Origin: an uncultured Acidobacteriota bacterium
GTDB lineage: Bacteria > Acidobacteriota > Terriglobia > Bryobacterales > Bryobacteraceae
Length of the DNA: 35,536 nucleotides
Assembly: GCA_902825945.1 (NCBI GenBank)
Contig: CADECY010000098.1
Location: 1 to 35,536, forward strand
Reading direction: 5' to 3'
The position numbers and the translations under genes are program-made. The notes under the pieces are model-generated. The model was not told where the DNA came from. It was given only the letters and a program-made list of their open reading frames with translations, and made no database searches. Positions 1 to 9,335 of the stretch are shown piece by piece. How positions within the stretch are numbered: position 1 is the first letter of the stretch; every line of letters begins with the position of its first letter.

Positions 1-2327
1 CAGGAGGGGTGGTTATCGGTGGCTCATCCAGCTCGCTAGACGTCCCAATCCTCGTCGGCTGGAAGTCTGAGAGCACAACATCTCCTAAGGCGTTCTTGGC
101 AAAGTTCACCGCCAGCGGGGCACTGGCCTACTCCTCCTATTTCGGGCCATCACCCTACACAGCCATCAATGCAATGACTCCGGGTGCCGGAGACGCCGTC
201 TACCTTGCCGGCCACATCGATGGCTCCGCCAGGACCGGTACGGTGACTCCAGGCGCCTACGATACGACCGCCAATATCTCTAGGGACGCCTTTGTTGCCC
301 GCTTCGTCGATGGCCCCCCTCCGGTTCAGGTCACGGTCACCAGCAGTCCGGCTGGGCGGCAAGTCGTCGTGGATGGCCGCGCTTCGACGAGTCCTGCTGT
401 GTTCGCGTGGCAGCCAGGTACGTCCCACACGCTGAACGCCAACTCGCCTCAGATCGAGGGTCAGACTTTCTATACCTTCTCGAGTTGGGCACATGGTGGC
501 AGTGAATTGCAGGCTTTAGCGGCTCCATCCACGGCAACTACGTACACGGTCAACTACCTGCCCGCACAGTGCGCCCAGTCCATTGCCCAGAGCACGTTTA
601 CCGCGGAGTTCGAAGGCCTTCGTACCTTCGCGCTCGTTACCACACAGAGCCTCTGCAAGTGGAGCCCTCAATCGAGCGCCTCATGGCTCACCCTCGACTC
701 CGGCTCGTTCGAGCGGACCGGCTCCTCCACGCTCAGTTTCACTGCTGCGGTCAATCCCGGCGGTCCGCGTAGCGCCCACATTACAGCTGGATCGGCGACT
801 CTGACCGTCACCCAGCGTGGAGGCACGGGGGGCTTGGCGGCACCCGCGATGAGGTCTCCGTTTCACAACCAGACTCTTCAAACCGAAGGTATCAACCTCG
901 CGTGGACGCCCGTGAGCGGAGCTGTCGGCTATGAGGTCAGAATCCTGCAGATATCCTGTTGTCCCAATTCGCCCACGCTGGTCTATTTCAGCAGGCAAGC
1001 GGGCGTAAACTCAACGAGCACGACGATCGACATCCCCGGCGGATCATACGTCGCATACGTGCGCGCCTGCGGAGGCGGTGGATTCGGTGACGTGAACTGC
1101 GGAGCATACGCGGAAGTTCCGTTCATGGTGAACCTGCTCTCCCCAGACCGGAACCCGGTCGTGCGAACCCCTGTGAATGGCCAGACCCTGCGAACCTCCA
1201 CCAACGTCCTCAGTTGGGAACCGATCCCGGGTGCCACCAGTTACGAAGTTACGCTTGTCAACCAGCAGACCAGCCAGACTGAGCTCCTCATCAGCACTGC
1301 CGCTCCTAGCACGGTCTTCACAATGAGGAGTTCCTCGCAGTACCATCTGTCAGTTCGCGCATGCCAGTTCAGATGCTCGGGCTATTCGACCAATCCGATC
1401 ACCTTCCGCGTGCAGCTCCCCAGCGTCTCGCAGACTCCACCGAGCGGACTGAACGCCCAGATCGCCACCGGCAACACGCTGAATCTCTCCTGGAACGCCG
1501 TCACCGGCGCGGACCTCTACCGTGTCCAAGTGGTCCAACCGAATGCCGGTCCGGGCGGCGGTGCGCTCACGGTAGCGGCCCGGCAAGTCTCGACCACGAG
1601 TGTCTCGCTTCCGATTCCCGCTGGAGTGGCGACCGTTGTTCTCAATGCCTGCAACGGCGACGGCTGCGGACCGGCGAGTACGGTCGCGATCAATCCGGCC
1701 GGGCCCAATCCCTCCGTGCCCGTGGTCGCCTCGCCGATGCCGGTGGTGGTCGCCGACGGCCCCAACGTGACCATCAGTTGGAGCCGCATCCCGGGCGACA
1801 ACGGTTCGAACACCGACTATCGCCTCTACGTCGGCGATCTGTCGCGCGACGGTCCGGCGCTCGATGTCGTGACCAAGGGCAACTTCTACGGCGCCTTCCT
1901 GCGGGCCGAAGGGCGCCGCTACGATGCTCTGGTCTTTGCGACACAGAACGGCGTCACCGTCACCGGACCCGCATCCGGGTTCATGGTGGCCGGCACCAGC
2001 GCGACCGCCTCGCTGATCACCGCACCCACGCACAACTCGACGTTCAAGCAAGGCCAGTTCCGGTTGGCTTGGGCTCCGATCCCCAACGCCGTGCGCTATC
2101 AATACTTCGTCGCGCGGCAAGGGCAATCGGCACCGGTGCTGACCGGTGTCACCCCCGGATTGTTCGTCGATACGTCGCTTTCGGTCACCACGAGCACCCT
2201 GCACAATGCGATCGTGCGGGCGTGTCCGCAGTCGAACGAGAGTCAGTGCTCTCCGGATTCCGACGCGGGCTGGGGCCCTTGGTCCAACACAGTCACGGGA
2301 ACCACCAGCTTCACCATCACCCCATGA
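1..2327 (+). CDS. SBBP/BACON/fibronectin-III-like surface protein, 5'-truncated by window edge
   Basis: This is the C-terminal part of a large secreted or surface protein. The frame is open to the left edge, so the GTG at position 9 is probably internal. Counting from that GTG, residues 1-100 hold the ends of SBBP-type beta-propeller repeats, with the typical closing motifs 'AFLAKF' and 'AFVARF'. Residues about 105-185 resemble a bacterial surface repeat. Residues about 190-270 match a BACON domain (a Cys-Trp pair, 'SWLTL', closing 'TVTQRG'). Residues 278-772 contain about five fibronectin-III-like modules, each with a 'W.P..GA..Y.V' core. No enzymatic motif and no sorting signal are visible. 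BACON and FN3 modules usually mediate carbohydrate or surface binding; the ligand here cannot be read from the sequence. The gene converges on mutL with only 7 nt between stops. Confidence 0.8.
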   Translation, partial: GGVVIGGSSSSLDVPILVGWKSESTTSPKAFLAKFTASGALAYSSYFGPSPYTAINAMTPGAGDAVYLAGHIDGSARTGTVTPGAYDTTANISRDAFVARFVDGPPPVQVTVTSSPAGRQVVVDGRASTSPAVFAWQPGTSHTLNANSPQIEGQTFYTFSSWAHGGSELQALAAPSTATTYTVNYLPAQCAQSIAQSTFTAEFEGLRTFALVTTQSLCKWSPQSSASWLTLDSGSFERTGSSTLSFTAAVNPGGPRSAHITAGSATLTVTQRGGTGGLAAPAMRSPFHNQTLQTEGINLAWTPVSGAVGYEVRILQISCCPNSPTLVYFSRQAGVNSTSTTIDIPGGSYVAYVRACGGGGFGDVNCGAYAEVPFMVNLLSPDRNPVVRTPVNGQTLRTSTNVLSWEPIPGATSYEVTLVNQQTSQTELLISTAAPSTVFTMRSSSQYHLSVRACQFRCSGYSTNPITFRVQLPSVSQTPPSGLNAQIATGNTLNLSWNAVTGADLYRVQVVQPNAGPGGGALTVAARQVSTTSVSLPIPAGVATVVLNACNGDGCGPASTVAINPAGPNPSVPVVASPMPVVVADGPNVTISWSRIPGDNGSNTDYRLYVGDLSRDGPALDVVTKGNFYGAFLRAEGRRYDALVFATQNGVTVTGPASGFMVAGTSATASLITAPTHNSTFKQGQFRLAWAPIPNAVRYQYFVARQGQSAPVLTGVTPGLFVDTSLSVTTSTLHNAIVRACPQSNESQCSPDSDAGWGPWSNTVTGTTSFTITP

Positions 2328-2334
2328 GGCGGTT

Positions 2335-4278
2335 TCAGATCCGGTGGAAGCCGCGCAGGATCTCGCGCGTCGGATAGCGCAGAGCGATGGGACGTCCGTG
2401 CGGGCAGCTCATCGGGAACTGTGTCTCGGCCAGACGGTCGAGCATCCACTGCATCCGCGGCAGGTCGAGCGGCGTGTTGATCTTGATCGCCGCGCGGCAG
2501 GCGATCGACGCCGCCATGTTGCGCCGGATATCCTCGAACGATTCGCGGCGCATCTCCTGCTCGGCGATTTCGAGGATCTCGAAGACTACCTTCTCCACTT
2601 CGGCGGTGCTCACGTCTGCCGGCGCGGCCTTCACGGCGAGCGTCCGCGGACCGAACGGTTCGATCTCGAACCCCGCCATCTCGAGCTCGGCTGAGATCCG
2701 CGCGAACTCGACCTGCTGCGGGGCGCTCAGCTCGAGCATGATCGGGATCAGCAGTTGCTGCTTTTCGACCTCGCCCGCCGCCATCGCGGTCAGCACCTTC
2801 TCGAACAGGATCCGCTCGTGGGCGACGTGCTGATCGACGATCCAGAGTCCGTCGTTGCCCGCCGCGATGATGAAGCTGTCATGGAGTTGGCCGATCGGGC
2901 GGAGGTCGCGCAGGGCTTCGAGACTAGTGGCGGGTTCCGACATCAGACCCGGCGGCAGGGGACCATGCGTATCCGGCACGTTGCGGAGCTTGGGCGGCGG
3001 CGTGGGAGGTGGAACCGCATTTTCGGCGAGAGGCGGCGCGTTCGAGAAATCCAGCCGGCCGGATACCGCGGGAACCGCGGGCGGATCGAGCCGGAACTCC
3101 GGAAGTGCGGCTGCGGGTCCGCCTTCAACCGGCGCCGCCGGAACATGTTCGCGATAGCGATGGTCTTCCATCCGCTGCGAAAACTCGGAGTAGGGCAAGC
3201 CTGCGCCCGCTTGCGCCGGAGGCTGCGCGAGCGGCAGCGACGACACGGGTCTCGACGCCATCAGGACTTCGCGAATGCCGTCGCGCACGAAGTCGTGCAC
3301 GAAGCTCGAGCGGCGGAAACGGACTTCTGTCTTCGAAGGATGCACGTTCACGTCCACCTCTTCCGGTGAGCAATCGAGAAACAGCAGCGCGAACGGAAAC
3401 GAACTCGGCGGGATCAGGTTGGCATAGGCGGCGCTCAACGCGTGCATCAGCAGGCGGTCGCGAATCAGGCGGCCGTTGACGAATAGGTAGATCGAGTTGC
3501 GATTCGACTTTTGGATCTGCGGCCGTGACACGAATCCGCGAAGCCGGAAGAAGCGTGTGTCCTTCTCATCGACTTCGTCGATCTTGATCTCGCGCGACAC
3601 CTCGGGCATCTCGACGAGTTCGGAAACGATCTGCGATCCGAACACCTGGAACACGCGATCGCGCATGATCGAGACCGGTGTCACGTGCAGCAGTTCGCTG
3701 TTTTGATGGCGCAGTTCGAACGCCTTGTCCGGATAGGCGAGGCTGTAGTGCGTGGCCAGTTGCGCGATGTGCGCGAGTTCGGTCTGCTCGGACCGCAAGA
3801 ACTTCTTGCGCGCGGGCACGTTGAAGAACAGGTCGCGCACCGTGATCACGGTGCCCATGGCGAGTGCCGCTTCCTCGCAGCGAAGGATCTTGCCGCCCGC
3901 TATCTCGACGAGCGTGCCCGTGGTCTCATCGGGCGAGCGGGTTTCGAGAGTCAGGCGCGAAACCGATGCGATCGACGGCAGTGCTTCGCCGCGGAAGCCG
4001 AGCGTCGCGATCGAGAGCAGATCCTTGACGTCGGAGAGCTTCGACGTCGCGTGGCGTTCGAAGGCGAGCAGCGCGTCGTCGCGCAGCATGCCGCAGCCAT
4101 TGTCGGTGATGCGGATGAGGCGGCGGCCGCCAGCTTCGGTCTCGATCCGGATCCGAGTCGATCCGGCATCAAGCGAGTTCTCGAGGAGTTCCTTGACGAC
4201 CGAGGCGGGGCGTTCGACGACCTCTCCCGCCGCGATCTTGTTGGCGACAACGTCCGAAAGTACACGGATGCGGCCCAA
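2335..4278 (-). CDS. mutL: DNA mismatch repair protein MutL (endonuclease type)
   Basis: MutL couples MutS mismatch recognition to strand incision. The 647-residue product has the GHKL ATPase motifs in order: Glu30/Asn34 in 'KELLENSLDAG', 'DNGCGM' at 59-64 and 'GFRGEAL' at 94-100. A Pro-rich linker spans about 345-455 and leads to the dimerisation domain. The C-terminal domain carries 'DQHVAHERILFE' at 482-493, which fits the metal-binding endonuclease motif DQHA(x)2E(x)4E apart from Ala to Val. It also has 'ACR' at 593-595 and 'CPHGRP' at 625-630, so it should nick DNA itself, as in bacteria lacking MutH. The start is TTG: no in-frame ATG lies between it and the tolC-like gene 23 nt upstream, and the conserved N-terminus begins there. 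It is probably the last gene of the efflux operon. Confidence 0.95.
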   Translation of the reverse strand: MGRIRVLSDVVANKIAAGEVVERPASVVKELLENSLDAGSTRIRIETEAGGRRLIRITDNGCGMLRDDALLAFERHATSKLSDVKDLLSIATLGFRGEALPSIASVSRLTLETRSPDETTGTLVEIAGGKILRCEEAALAMGTVITVRDLFFNVPARKKFLRSEQTELAHIAQLATHYSLAYPDKAFELRHQNSELLHVTPVSIMRDRVFQVFGSQIVSELVEMPEVSREIKIDEVDEKDTRFFRLRGFVSRPQIQKSNRNSIYLFVNGRLIRDRLLMHALSAAYANLIPPSSFPFALLFLDCSPEEVDVNVHPSKTEVRFRRSSFVHDFVRDGIREVLMASRPVSSLPLAQPPAQAGAGLPYSEFSQRMEDHRYREHVPAAPVEGGPAAALPEFRLDPPAVPAVSGRLDFSNAPPLAENAVPPPTPPPKLRNVPDTHGPLPPGLMSEPATSLEALRDLRPIGQLHDSFIIAAGNDGLWIVDQHVAHERILFEKVLTAMAAGEVEKQQLLIPIMLELSAPQQVEFARISAELEMAGFEIEPFGPRTLAVKAAPADVSTAEVEKVVFEILEIAEQEMRRESFEDIRRNMAASIACRAAIKINTPLDLPRMQWMLDRLAETQFPMSCPHGRPIALRYPTREILRGFHRI

Positions 4279-4301
4279 TTCGCTATTGTAGGCGACTCGG
4301 G

Positions 4302-5954
4302 CTACTGCACGTAGACGTTGCGCTCGTCGAGCAGCGTTCCGGCCTGACGCAGCAGGGTCAGCAACGCACGGCGATAGTTCACCGAAGCGCGCAACAGCGA
4401 GGACTGTGCGTTGGTCAACTGCTGCGTGGCATCCAGCACGAAGAAGATCGTGGTGACGCCGAGGTCATATCGCTTCTGTTCGGCGTCGAGATTCTTTTGC
4501 GCGAAGTCGAGCACGATCTGGCTCTGCTTGACGTTGGCGCGGGCTGACTCGACCTGCGTGACCGCGTTCAACACCGATTCGCGAATCCGCTGTTCGAGCA
4601 GGCGGGCTCGAAGACTGTCGAGCCGCTTGTTCACCACCGCGTCGGCGAGGTTCGCCTGCGCGGCACGATCGCGCAACGGGAGTGTCAGGTTGAGGCCGAA
4701 CGAATAGGTTGGGAAGTTGAAATTGAAGACGTGCCCCAGCGCATCGCCCAGACCGCCTGGAACCACCCGGACCAATTGCGAGCCACCGAACACATTCTGC
4801 CGGACCACCTGATTTCCGCCGCGGCCACTCGACGTGTAGCCGCCGTTCAACTGGAGATCGGGGAGCAGCGTGTTCTTGGCCTGCTTGTACTGGAGATCGT
4901 CGATATCGAGCGCCTGCAATTGCGACTTGAGATCGGGGCGCCGCGCGTAGGCGGTCTCGACGAACTTCTCGCGGTCGAGCGGGGTGTCGTCTTCCGGCGG
5001 TAGCACCGTTTCGGTGAGCACGATCGGGACGTTGCGAAACTGCGGATCGAGGTCGGCACCCATCTGCCGGCGCAGACGATCCTCAGCCTGCTGGAGTGCA
5101 TACCGTGCTTGCGTCACCTGAACTTCCGCCGTCGCATACTGCTGCTTGGGCCGGAAAATCTCGAGCGGCGAGATCGCGCCCAGTTGGAGTTCACGCTCAT
5201 TCCGCTGAAGGAAGGTTCCGCTGACCCGCAGATTCTCTTCCTGCACCTTGAGATTTTCGCGCGCCTCGATTACGGCCCAATAGGCGAGCTCCGCCGTTTG
5301 GACGATGTCGAGCACATCGTCCACCACTTCGTACTCCTGGCGGCGATAGCGGCTTCGAGCGATCGTGATCGGGAGCTTGGTGATGTAGCCGCCGCGATTA
5401 CGTAGCAGCGGCTGGAAGAACTGCATGTTCAGCGCGCCGGTGACGGCGGGATTGAAGTTCGAGAAGGTATCGTTGTTGGAATTGCGCGCGCCGTTGAATC
5501 CACCCTGAATGCGCGTGCCGTTCTCGAGCAGTTGGTTGTAGGTGACGCCGTAGGGCTGATTCAGCGTGCTGAGAACACTGGCGCCGGTCAGGAAGCTGGT
5601 GGGCTGCTGTTCGGCGCGCGTTGCCGAGAAATTCATGCGCATCGTGGGATCGAACACGCCGTAGGTGCGCATGATCGCGTTGCGCGGCTGCTCGAGGCTC
5701 ATCCGCGAGATCTGGACATCGGTCGAATTCGACATGACCAGCTCGAGATAGGAGCGCAGCGACAGTTCGAGGTGGTCGGCCGCGATGTAGTCGCCCAGCC
5801 GCACGGGCGGCTGCAGATTCACCTTTGGAAGTTCCTTGCCGAAGTACTGCCGGAAGAATACCTGCTGTGGGAAGGACGGCGCGTCGATCAGCGGCTGAGC
5901 GGCGCAGACTTTGGCCAAAACCGGCAAAAGGAGCAGTGTTTGAAAAATTCGCAT
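4302..5954 (-). CDS. TolC-family outer-membrane efflux channel
   Basis: This is the outer-membrane exit duct of a tripartite exporter. The 550-residue product starts at the ATG at 5954, which gives a clean signal peptide ('MRIFQTLLLLPVLAKVCAAQ'); a longer frame exists upstream but lies inside the permease gene. The body shows the two-fold OEP pattern: long amphipathic helices rich in Gln, Glu and Ala (the 'AELAYWAVIEARENLKVQEENL' region and the later 'QVESARANVKQSQIVL' region), separated by Gly/Asn/Phe-rich beta segments. The Cys near the signal cleavage site is not in a good lipobox, so it is probably not a lipoprotein. The start lies 4 nt after the permease stop, which implies cotranscription and probably coupled translation. 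It most likely serves the adaptors encoded upstream in the same operon. Confidence 0.9.
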   Translation of the reverse strand: MRIFQTLLLLPVLAKVCAAQPLIDAPSFPQQVFFRQYFGKELPKVNLQPPVRLGDYIAADHLELSLRSYLELVMSNSTDVQISRMSLEQPRNAIMRTYGVFDPTMRMNFSATRAEQQPTSFLTGASVLSTLNQPYGVTYNQLLENGTRIQGGFNGARNSNNDTFSNFNPAVTGALNMQFFQPLLRNRGGYITKLPITIARSRYRRQEYEVVDDVLDIVQTAELAYWAVIEARENLKVQEENLRVSGTFLQRNERELQLGAISPLEIFRPKQQYATAEVQVTQARYALQQAEDRLRRQMGADLDPQFRNVPIVLTETVLPPEDDTPLDREKFVETAYARRPDLKSQLQALDIDDLQYKQAKNTLLPDLQLNGGYTSSGRGGNQVVRQNVFGGSQLVRVVPGGLGDALGHVFNFNFPTYSFGLNLTLPLRDRAAQANLADAVVNKRLDSLRARLLEQRIRESVLNAVTQVESARANVKQSQIVLDFAQKNLDAEQKRYDLGVTTIFFVLDATQQLTNAQSSLLRASVNYRRALLTLLRQAGTLLDERNVYVQ

Positions 5955-5958
5955 GGGG

Positions 5959-7209
5959 CTATTCGTAGCGGATGGCTTCGATCGGGTCGAGCTTGGCAGC
6001 CTGGACCGCGGGGTAGATGCCGAAGAGCAGGCCGATTCCGACCGAAACACTAAAGGCGATGACAATCGAGGCCGTGGTTACCTCGGTCGACCATCCCGCT
6101 GCCGCGGCAATGATCCAGGATAACGAAAAGCCGAAGAGGATGCCCATGAGTCCACCGAGAATCGAGATGAGAATCGCTTCGGTGAGGAACTGCCGGATGA
6201 TGTCGCGTTGCTTGGCGCCGATGGCGCGGCGGATGCCGATTTCACGGGTCCGCTCGAGCACGGTGGCGAGCATGATGTTCATGATGCCGATCCCACCCAC
6301 GAGAAGCGAGATCGCCGCGATCGAGATCATGACGATGGTGAAGATCGCCTGCGTGCGGCGCTTCTGTTCGAGCAGGCCAGCCGGGACCACCACGGTGAAG
6401 TCGCCCGCATCCTTGTGCGTGGCTGTCAGGATCGCCGTGACGACACCCGCGGTCTCGATCGAATCGGTGCCTTCCTTTACTTTGATGTAGATGCCGTCGA
6501 TCTCGTCCTTGAGATAGCTGTTGTTGTCCTCGAAACGGCGCATCACGGTGTTGAGCGGCGAGATCACGAGATTGTTCCGGTTGATGATTTCGACGCCTTC
6601 CACTTCCGTGTCCGCCGCGGCTTGGGGTGCCAGTACTCCGATCACCTGGAGCCATGTGTCGTTGATCTTGACCGACTTGCCCACCGCCGGATCGTAGCCG
6701 AGCAGATTCACCTTCGCGGATTCGCCGAGGACGCACACCGGAGTCGACTCGCGATTCTCCGCTTCGCTGAACCAGCGCCCTTCGACGATCTTGAGGCTCT
6801 GGATTTCGAGATAGGAAGACTCGACGCCGATCAGCACGGGAGCCTCCTGCGCGGTCTTGGGCAGCACCTTCATCGGTTTGAAGCGCTTGCGCGGCGTGAG
6901 CGCGGCAATTCCCGGCACGTTCTCGGCAATCGCGCGAAAGTCGCGGAAGGTGAGCCCGGGCGAAATCTGGCGCCGCTGTTGAAGCTCGTTCCGGTCAACC
7001 GCTTCCTTGGCCTCGATCATGATGTTGTTGACGCCGAGCAGGTCGATGGCCGCGATGGCGTCTTTCTGCGCTCCGGCCGTGATGGCGAGCATCGCCACCA
7101 CCGACCCGACGCCGAAGATCATGCCGAGCATGGTCAGCAGGCTGCGCAGTTTGTGGACCAGCAGGCTGGTCAGGCCCATGTAAATTTCGGGCAGTACGTT
7201 GGCTAGCAT
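5959..7209 (-). CDS. MacB/FtsX-type ABC transporter permease
   Basis: This is an inner-membrane permease of the MacB/type VII ABC superfamily, 416 residues from the ATG at 7209, which follows a GGAG Shine-Dalgarno. A first transmembrane helix (about residues 20-47) is followed by a large periplasmic MacB_PCD-type domain. Three further helices end the protein, with the family motif 'TREIGIRRAIGAK' after the second helix and 'AVQAAKLDPIEAIRYE' at the C-terminus. It has no nucleotide-binding domain, unlike E. coli MacB, where the ATPase is fused. No ATPase gene lies in the operon either, so the partner must be encoded elsewhere. Family proteins act as mechanotransducers that push periplasmic substrates into a TolC channel through an adaptor. 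Here the channel gene follows directly and three adaptor genes precede. Confidence 0.92.
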   Translation of the reverse strand: MLANVLPEIYMGLTSLLVHKLRSLLTMLGMIFGVGSVVAMLAITAGAQKDAIAAIDLLGVNNIMIEAKEAVDRNELQQRRQISPGLTFRDFRAIAENVPGIAALTPRKRFKPMKVLPKTAQEAPVLIGVESSYLEIQSLKIVEGRWFSEAENRESTPVCVLGESAKVNLLGYDPAVGKSVKINDTWLQVIGVLAPQAAADTEVEGVEIINRNNLVISPLNTVMRRFEDNNSYLKDEIDGIYIKVKEGTDSIETAGVVTAILTATHKDAGDFTVVVPAGLLEQKRRTQAIFTIVMISIAAISLLVGGIGIMNIMLATVLERTREIGIRRAIGAKQRDIIRQFLTEAILISILGGLMGILFGFSLSWIIAAAAGWSTEVTTASIVIAFSVSVGIGLLFGIYPAVQAAKLDPIEAIRYE

Positions 7210-7234
7210 TTCCGCTCCAGAATCCCGTCGTGAA

Positions 7235-9289
7235 CTATCCGCGCTTGCCCATGGGGAGCGACGGTCCGCCGCCACCGCCGCTGGGAGCGTCCTGCTTCTT
7301 CTTGCGGTCGGTAGGTTTCGCCTCGGGGTCCTGCATGGCCACTTCTTCGCCAGCCTTCAAGCCTTCCGAGATGATCATCAGCGACTCGCTGCGCTTGAGC
7401 GGCTTGATCACGCGGGCCACGTACTTCGGACCTTCGCGGACATAGACGATCTGCTTGCCGTCCTTCTCGAACACGGCTTGCGCGGGAATGTGGATCGCGT
7501 TCGGGATCTTTTCGACGATGATCTCGACGTCGGCGAGCAAGCCTGGACGCAGGAGAACATCGAGTTGATTGCCGGCTTCTTCGGGAGGAGGAGGCAGCTT
7601 GGCGTTCGCCAGATCCTTTTCGGAAGCGCCGCCAGGGGCTCCTCCACCGCCGGGACCGCCCGGTCCACCGGGTCCGCGGCCTTCACCACGTCCCTCACTG
7701 CCGCCACGGCGCCGGCGGCCCTCACCAGCCGTCTGTTCGCCGCCACCGGCTTCGCCTTCCTTCCGCTCGCCAGCCTTGCGCTCGCCGCCCTTACGTTCGC
7801 CAGTGGCGCCACCGCGGCCGGGCATGTTGATGCCTGCCTTCTTCATGTCTTCCTGAATCTTTTGGAAGATCTTGGTGCGGTCCTCCGCCGACATCTCCAT
7901 CGGGTTCTTTCCGGCGAAAGCCTTCTGCATGATCTCGCGGGCCTTGGTGCGCTGCTCATCGGTGAGGTTCGCCATCCCGGCGAACATTCCACCACCGGCA
8001 CCGCCCGGCCCTCCGCCGCCCATGCGCATCTGCGGAGGTCCACCGCCACCAGGGCCACCGAGTCCGCCGCCGGGAGCTCCGCCGCCGAATCCGCCACCGC
8101 CAGGGCCGCCCGCGCCACCACCGCCGAACCCGCCACCGCCGGGCATTCCGCCGCCACCGCCCATCATTCCCATGCCGCCCGCGAACATCATTCCCATTCC
8201 GGCATTGGCGATCGGCTTCTTGCGATTGGCTTCGGCCGTGGCCATGACCTTGGCGATCTGGTCGGGAGTCGCACCGAGCGACTTCAGCAGTTCCTGCATG
8301 TCGATCGAGAAGATCACGTCGAATTTCTTGGCCGGATCGCTCGAGAAGATGTTGGCGCTCGCGGTGCCACTCATCGATTTGATCTTGCCATGCAACTTGT
8401 TTTCAGCGAGTGCGTCGAGGCCGATGACCACGTCCTGGCCTTCGCGAAGATTCGCGCGATCGAGTTCGCCGATGCGGGCGAGCACTTCCATCTCGGACAG
8501 GTCGAGGATTTCGGCCACGGGCATGCCGGGCTGGAGTTGATCGCCCTCGCGGATGTCGGGCAACTGCGATCCGAACATGAAGAAGCCGCTGCCGCGGGCC
8601 TGCTTGATGGCGACCAGTCCGCTCATCGGCGAGAGAACCTTCACCTGATTCAATCGGGCTTTTTCGCGCGCCATTTCCTGCAGCGCTTTGTTCTTGCGCT
8701 CGCGCAGAACGGCGAGTTCGGCCTCGGCCTGCTGGCGCCGCGACTTGATGTCGCTTTCAAGCTGTTTCAGGCGGCGTTGCGACTCTTCGAGCGACAGCAG
8801 ATTCTTCTTCTGGTCGATCGTCGAGAGCAGTTCGTTGCGCTTGACTTCGAGTTCGCTGCGGCGCACCGAGTAGCGAGCACTCAGCAGTTCGACTTCGTCC
8901 TGGTTGTTGCGGATCGCGAGATCGGCCTGCGACTTCTTGAGCTGCTCATCCAACTGGTCGAGTTCGAGCTGCTTTTCCTCGAGACGAGACAGCAGCTCGG
9001 AATCGTCGAATTCGGCAATGAGGTCCTTTTCTCGCGCGAACGCGCCGAGCGCGGCGAGCTTGGTGACCTGGACGGTGCCGAACAGGTTGGGCGCGGTAAG
9101 CGTGGCCGACCGGACCGCGCGCAGTTCTCCACGCGCGAACGTACGGACCATGACGTCACCCTGACGGACCTTGGTCGAGGGGAGCGACGTGGTCTTCGCC
9201 GACGGAATCTTCTTGAGGGCGGTGTATCCAGCCCAACCACCGGCGGCGAGTATGCCTACCAACACCAGACGAAACAACGCCTTCTTCAT
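7235..9289 (-). CDS. HlyD/MacA-type periplasmic adaptor (third of three) with Gly-rich insert
   Basis: This is a membrane-fusion adaptor linking an inner-membrane pump to TolC. It starts 'MKKALFRLVLVGILAAGG', a single N-terminal anchor. The first lipoyl half is at about 55-95, a long coiled-coil hairpin at about 96-215, and the second lipoyl half at about 216-262 ('VLSPMSGLVAIKQARGSG'). The beta-barrel begins at about 265 and is interrupted from about residue 331 to 575. That insert contains an Ala-rich helix, a Gly-rich tract (366-440), a helical pair starting 'LTDEQ' at 442-446, and a Gly/Arg/Glu-rich tract (488-556). The barrel resumes at 'LDVLLRPGLLADVEI', followed by the membrane-proximal domain and a Gly/Lys-rich tail. 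At 684 residues it is far longer than usual adaptors (about 350-450). It lies 46 nt after adaptor two and 25 nt before the permease. Confidence 0.9.
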   Translation of the reverse strand: MKKALFRLVLVGILAAGGWAGYTALKKIPSAKTTSLPSTKVRQGDVMVRTFARGELRAVRSATLTAPNLFGTVQVTKLAALGAFAREKDLIAEFDDSELLSRLEEKQLELDQLDEQLKKSQADLAIRNNQDEVELLSARYSVRRSELEVKRNELLSTIDQKKNLLSLEESQRRLKQLESDIKSRRQQAEAELAVLRERKNKALQEMAREKARLNQVKVLSPMSGLVAIKQARGSGFFMFGSQLPDIREGDQLQPGMPVAEILDLSEMEVLARIGELDRANLREGQDVVIGLDALAENKLHGKIKSMSGTASANIFSSDPAKKFDVIFSIDMQELLKSLGATPDQIAKVMATAEANRKKPIANAGMGMMFAGGMGMMGGGGGMPGGGGFGGGGAGGPGGGGFGGGAPGGGLGGPGGGGPPQMRMGGGGPGGAGGGMFAGMANLTDEQRTKAREIMQKAFAGKNPMEMSAEDRTKIFQKIQEDMKKAGINMPGRGGATGERKGGERKAGERKEGEAGGGEQTAGEGRRRRGGSEGRGEGRGPGGPGGPGGGGAPGGASEKDLANAKLPPPPEEAGNQLDVLLRPGLLADVEIIVEKIPNAIHIPAQAVFEKDGKQIVYVREGPKYVARVIKPLKRSESLMIISEGLKAGEEVAMQDPEAKPTDRKKKQDAPSGGGGGPSLPMGKRG

Positions 9290-9335
9290 TGCAACACTGC
9301 CTTTCCCTAATCTGTTGTCAAAACCGGACTGATCG

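Noticed and set aside
7970..8194. The GGN-type repeats in adaptor three considered as a DNA tandem repeat or CRISPR-like array
   Set aside because: There is no constant repeat unit and no spacers; the pattern is explained by Gly codons in an intact frame.
7199..9310. A 703-codon plus-strand frame opposite the third adaptor
   Set aside because: It is antisense to the adaptor; its His/Leu/Ala-rich stretches mirror the adaptor's codon pattern.
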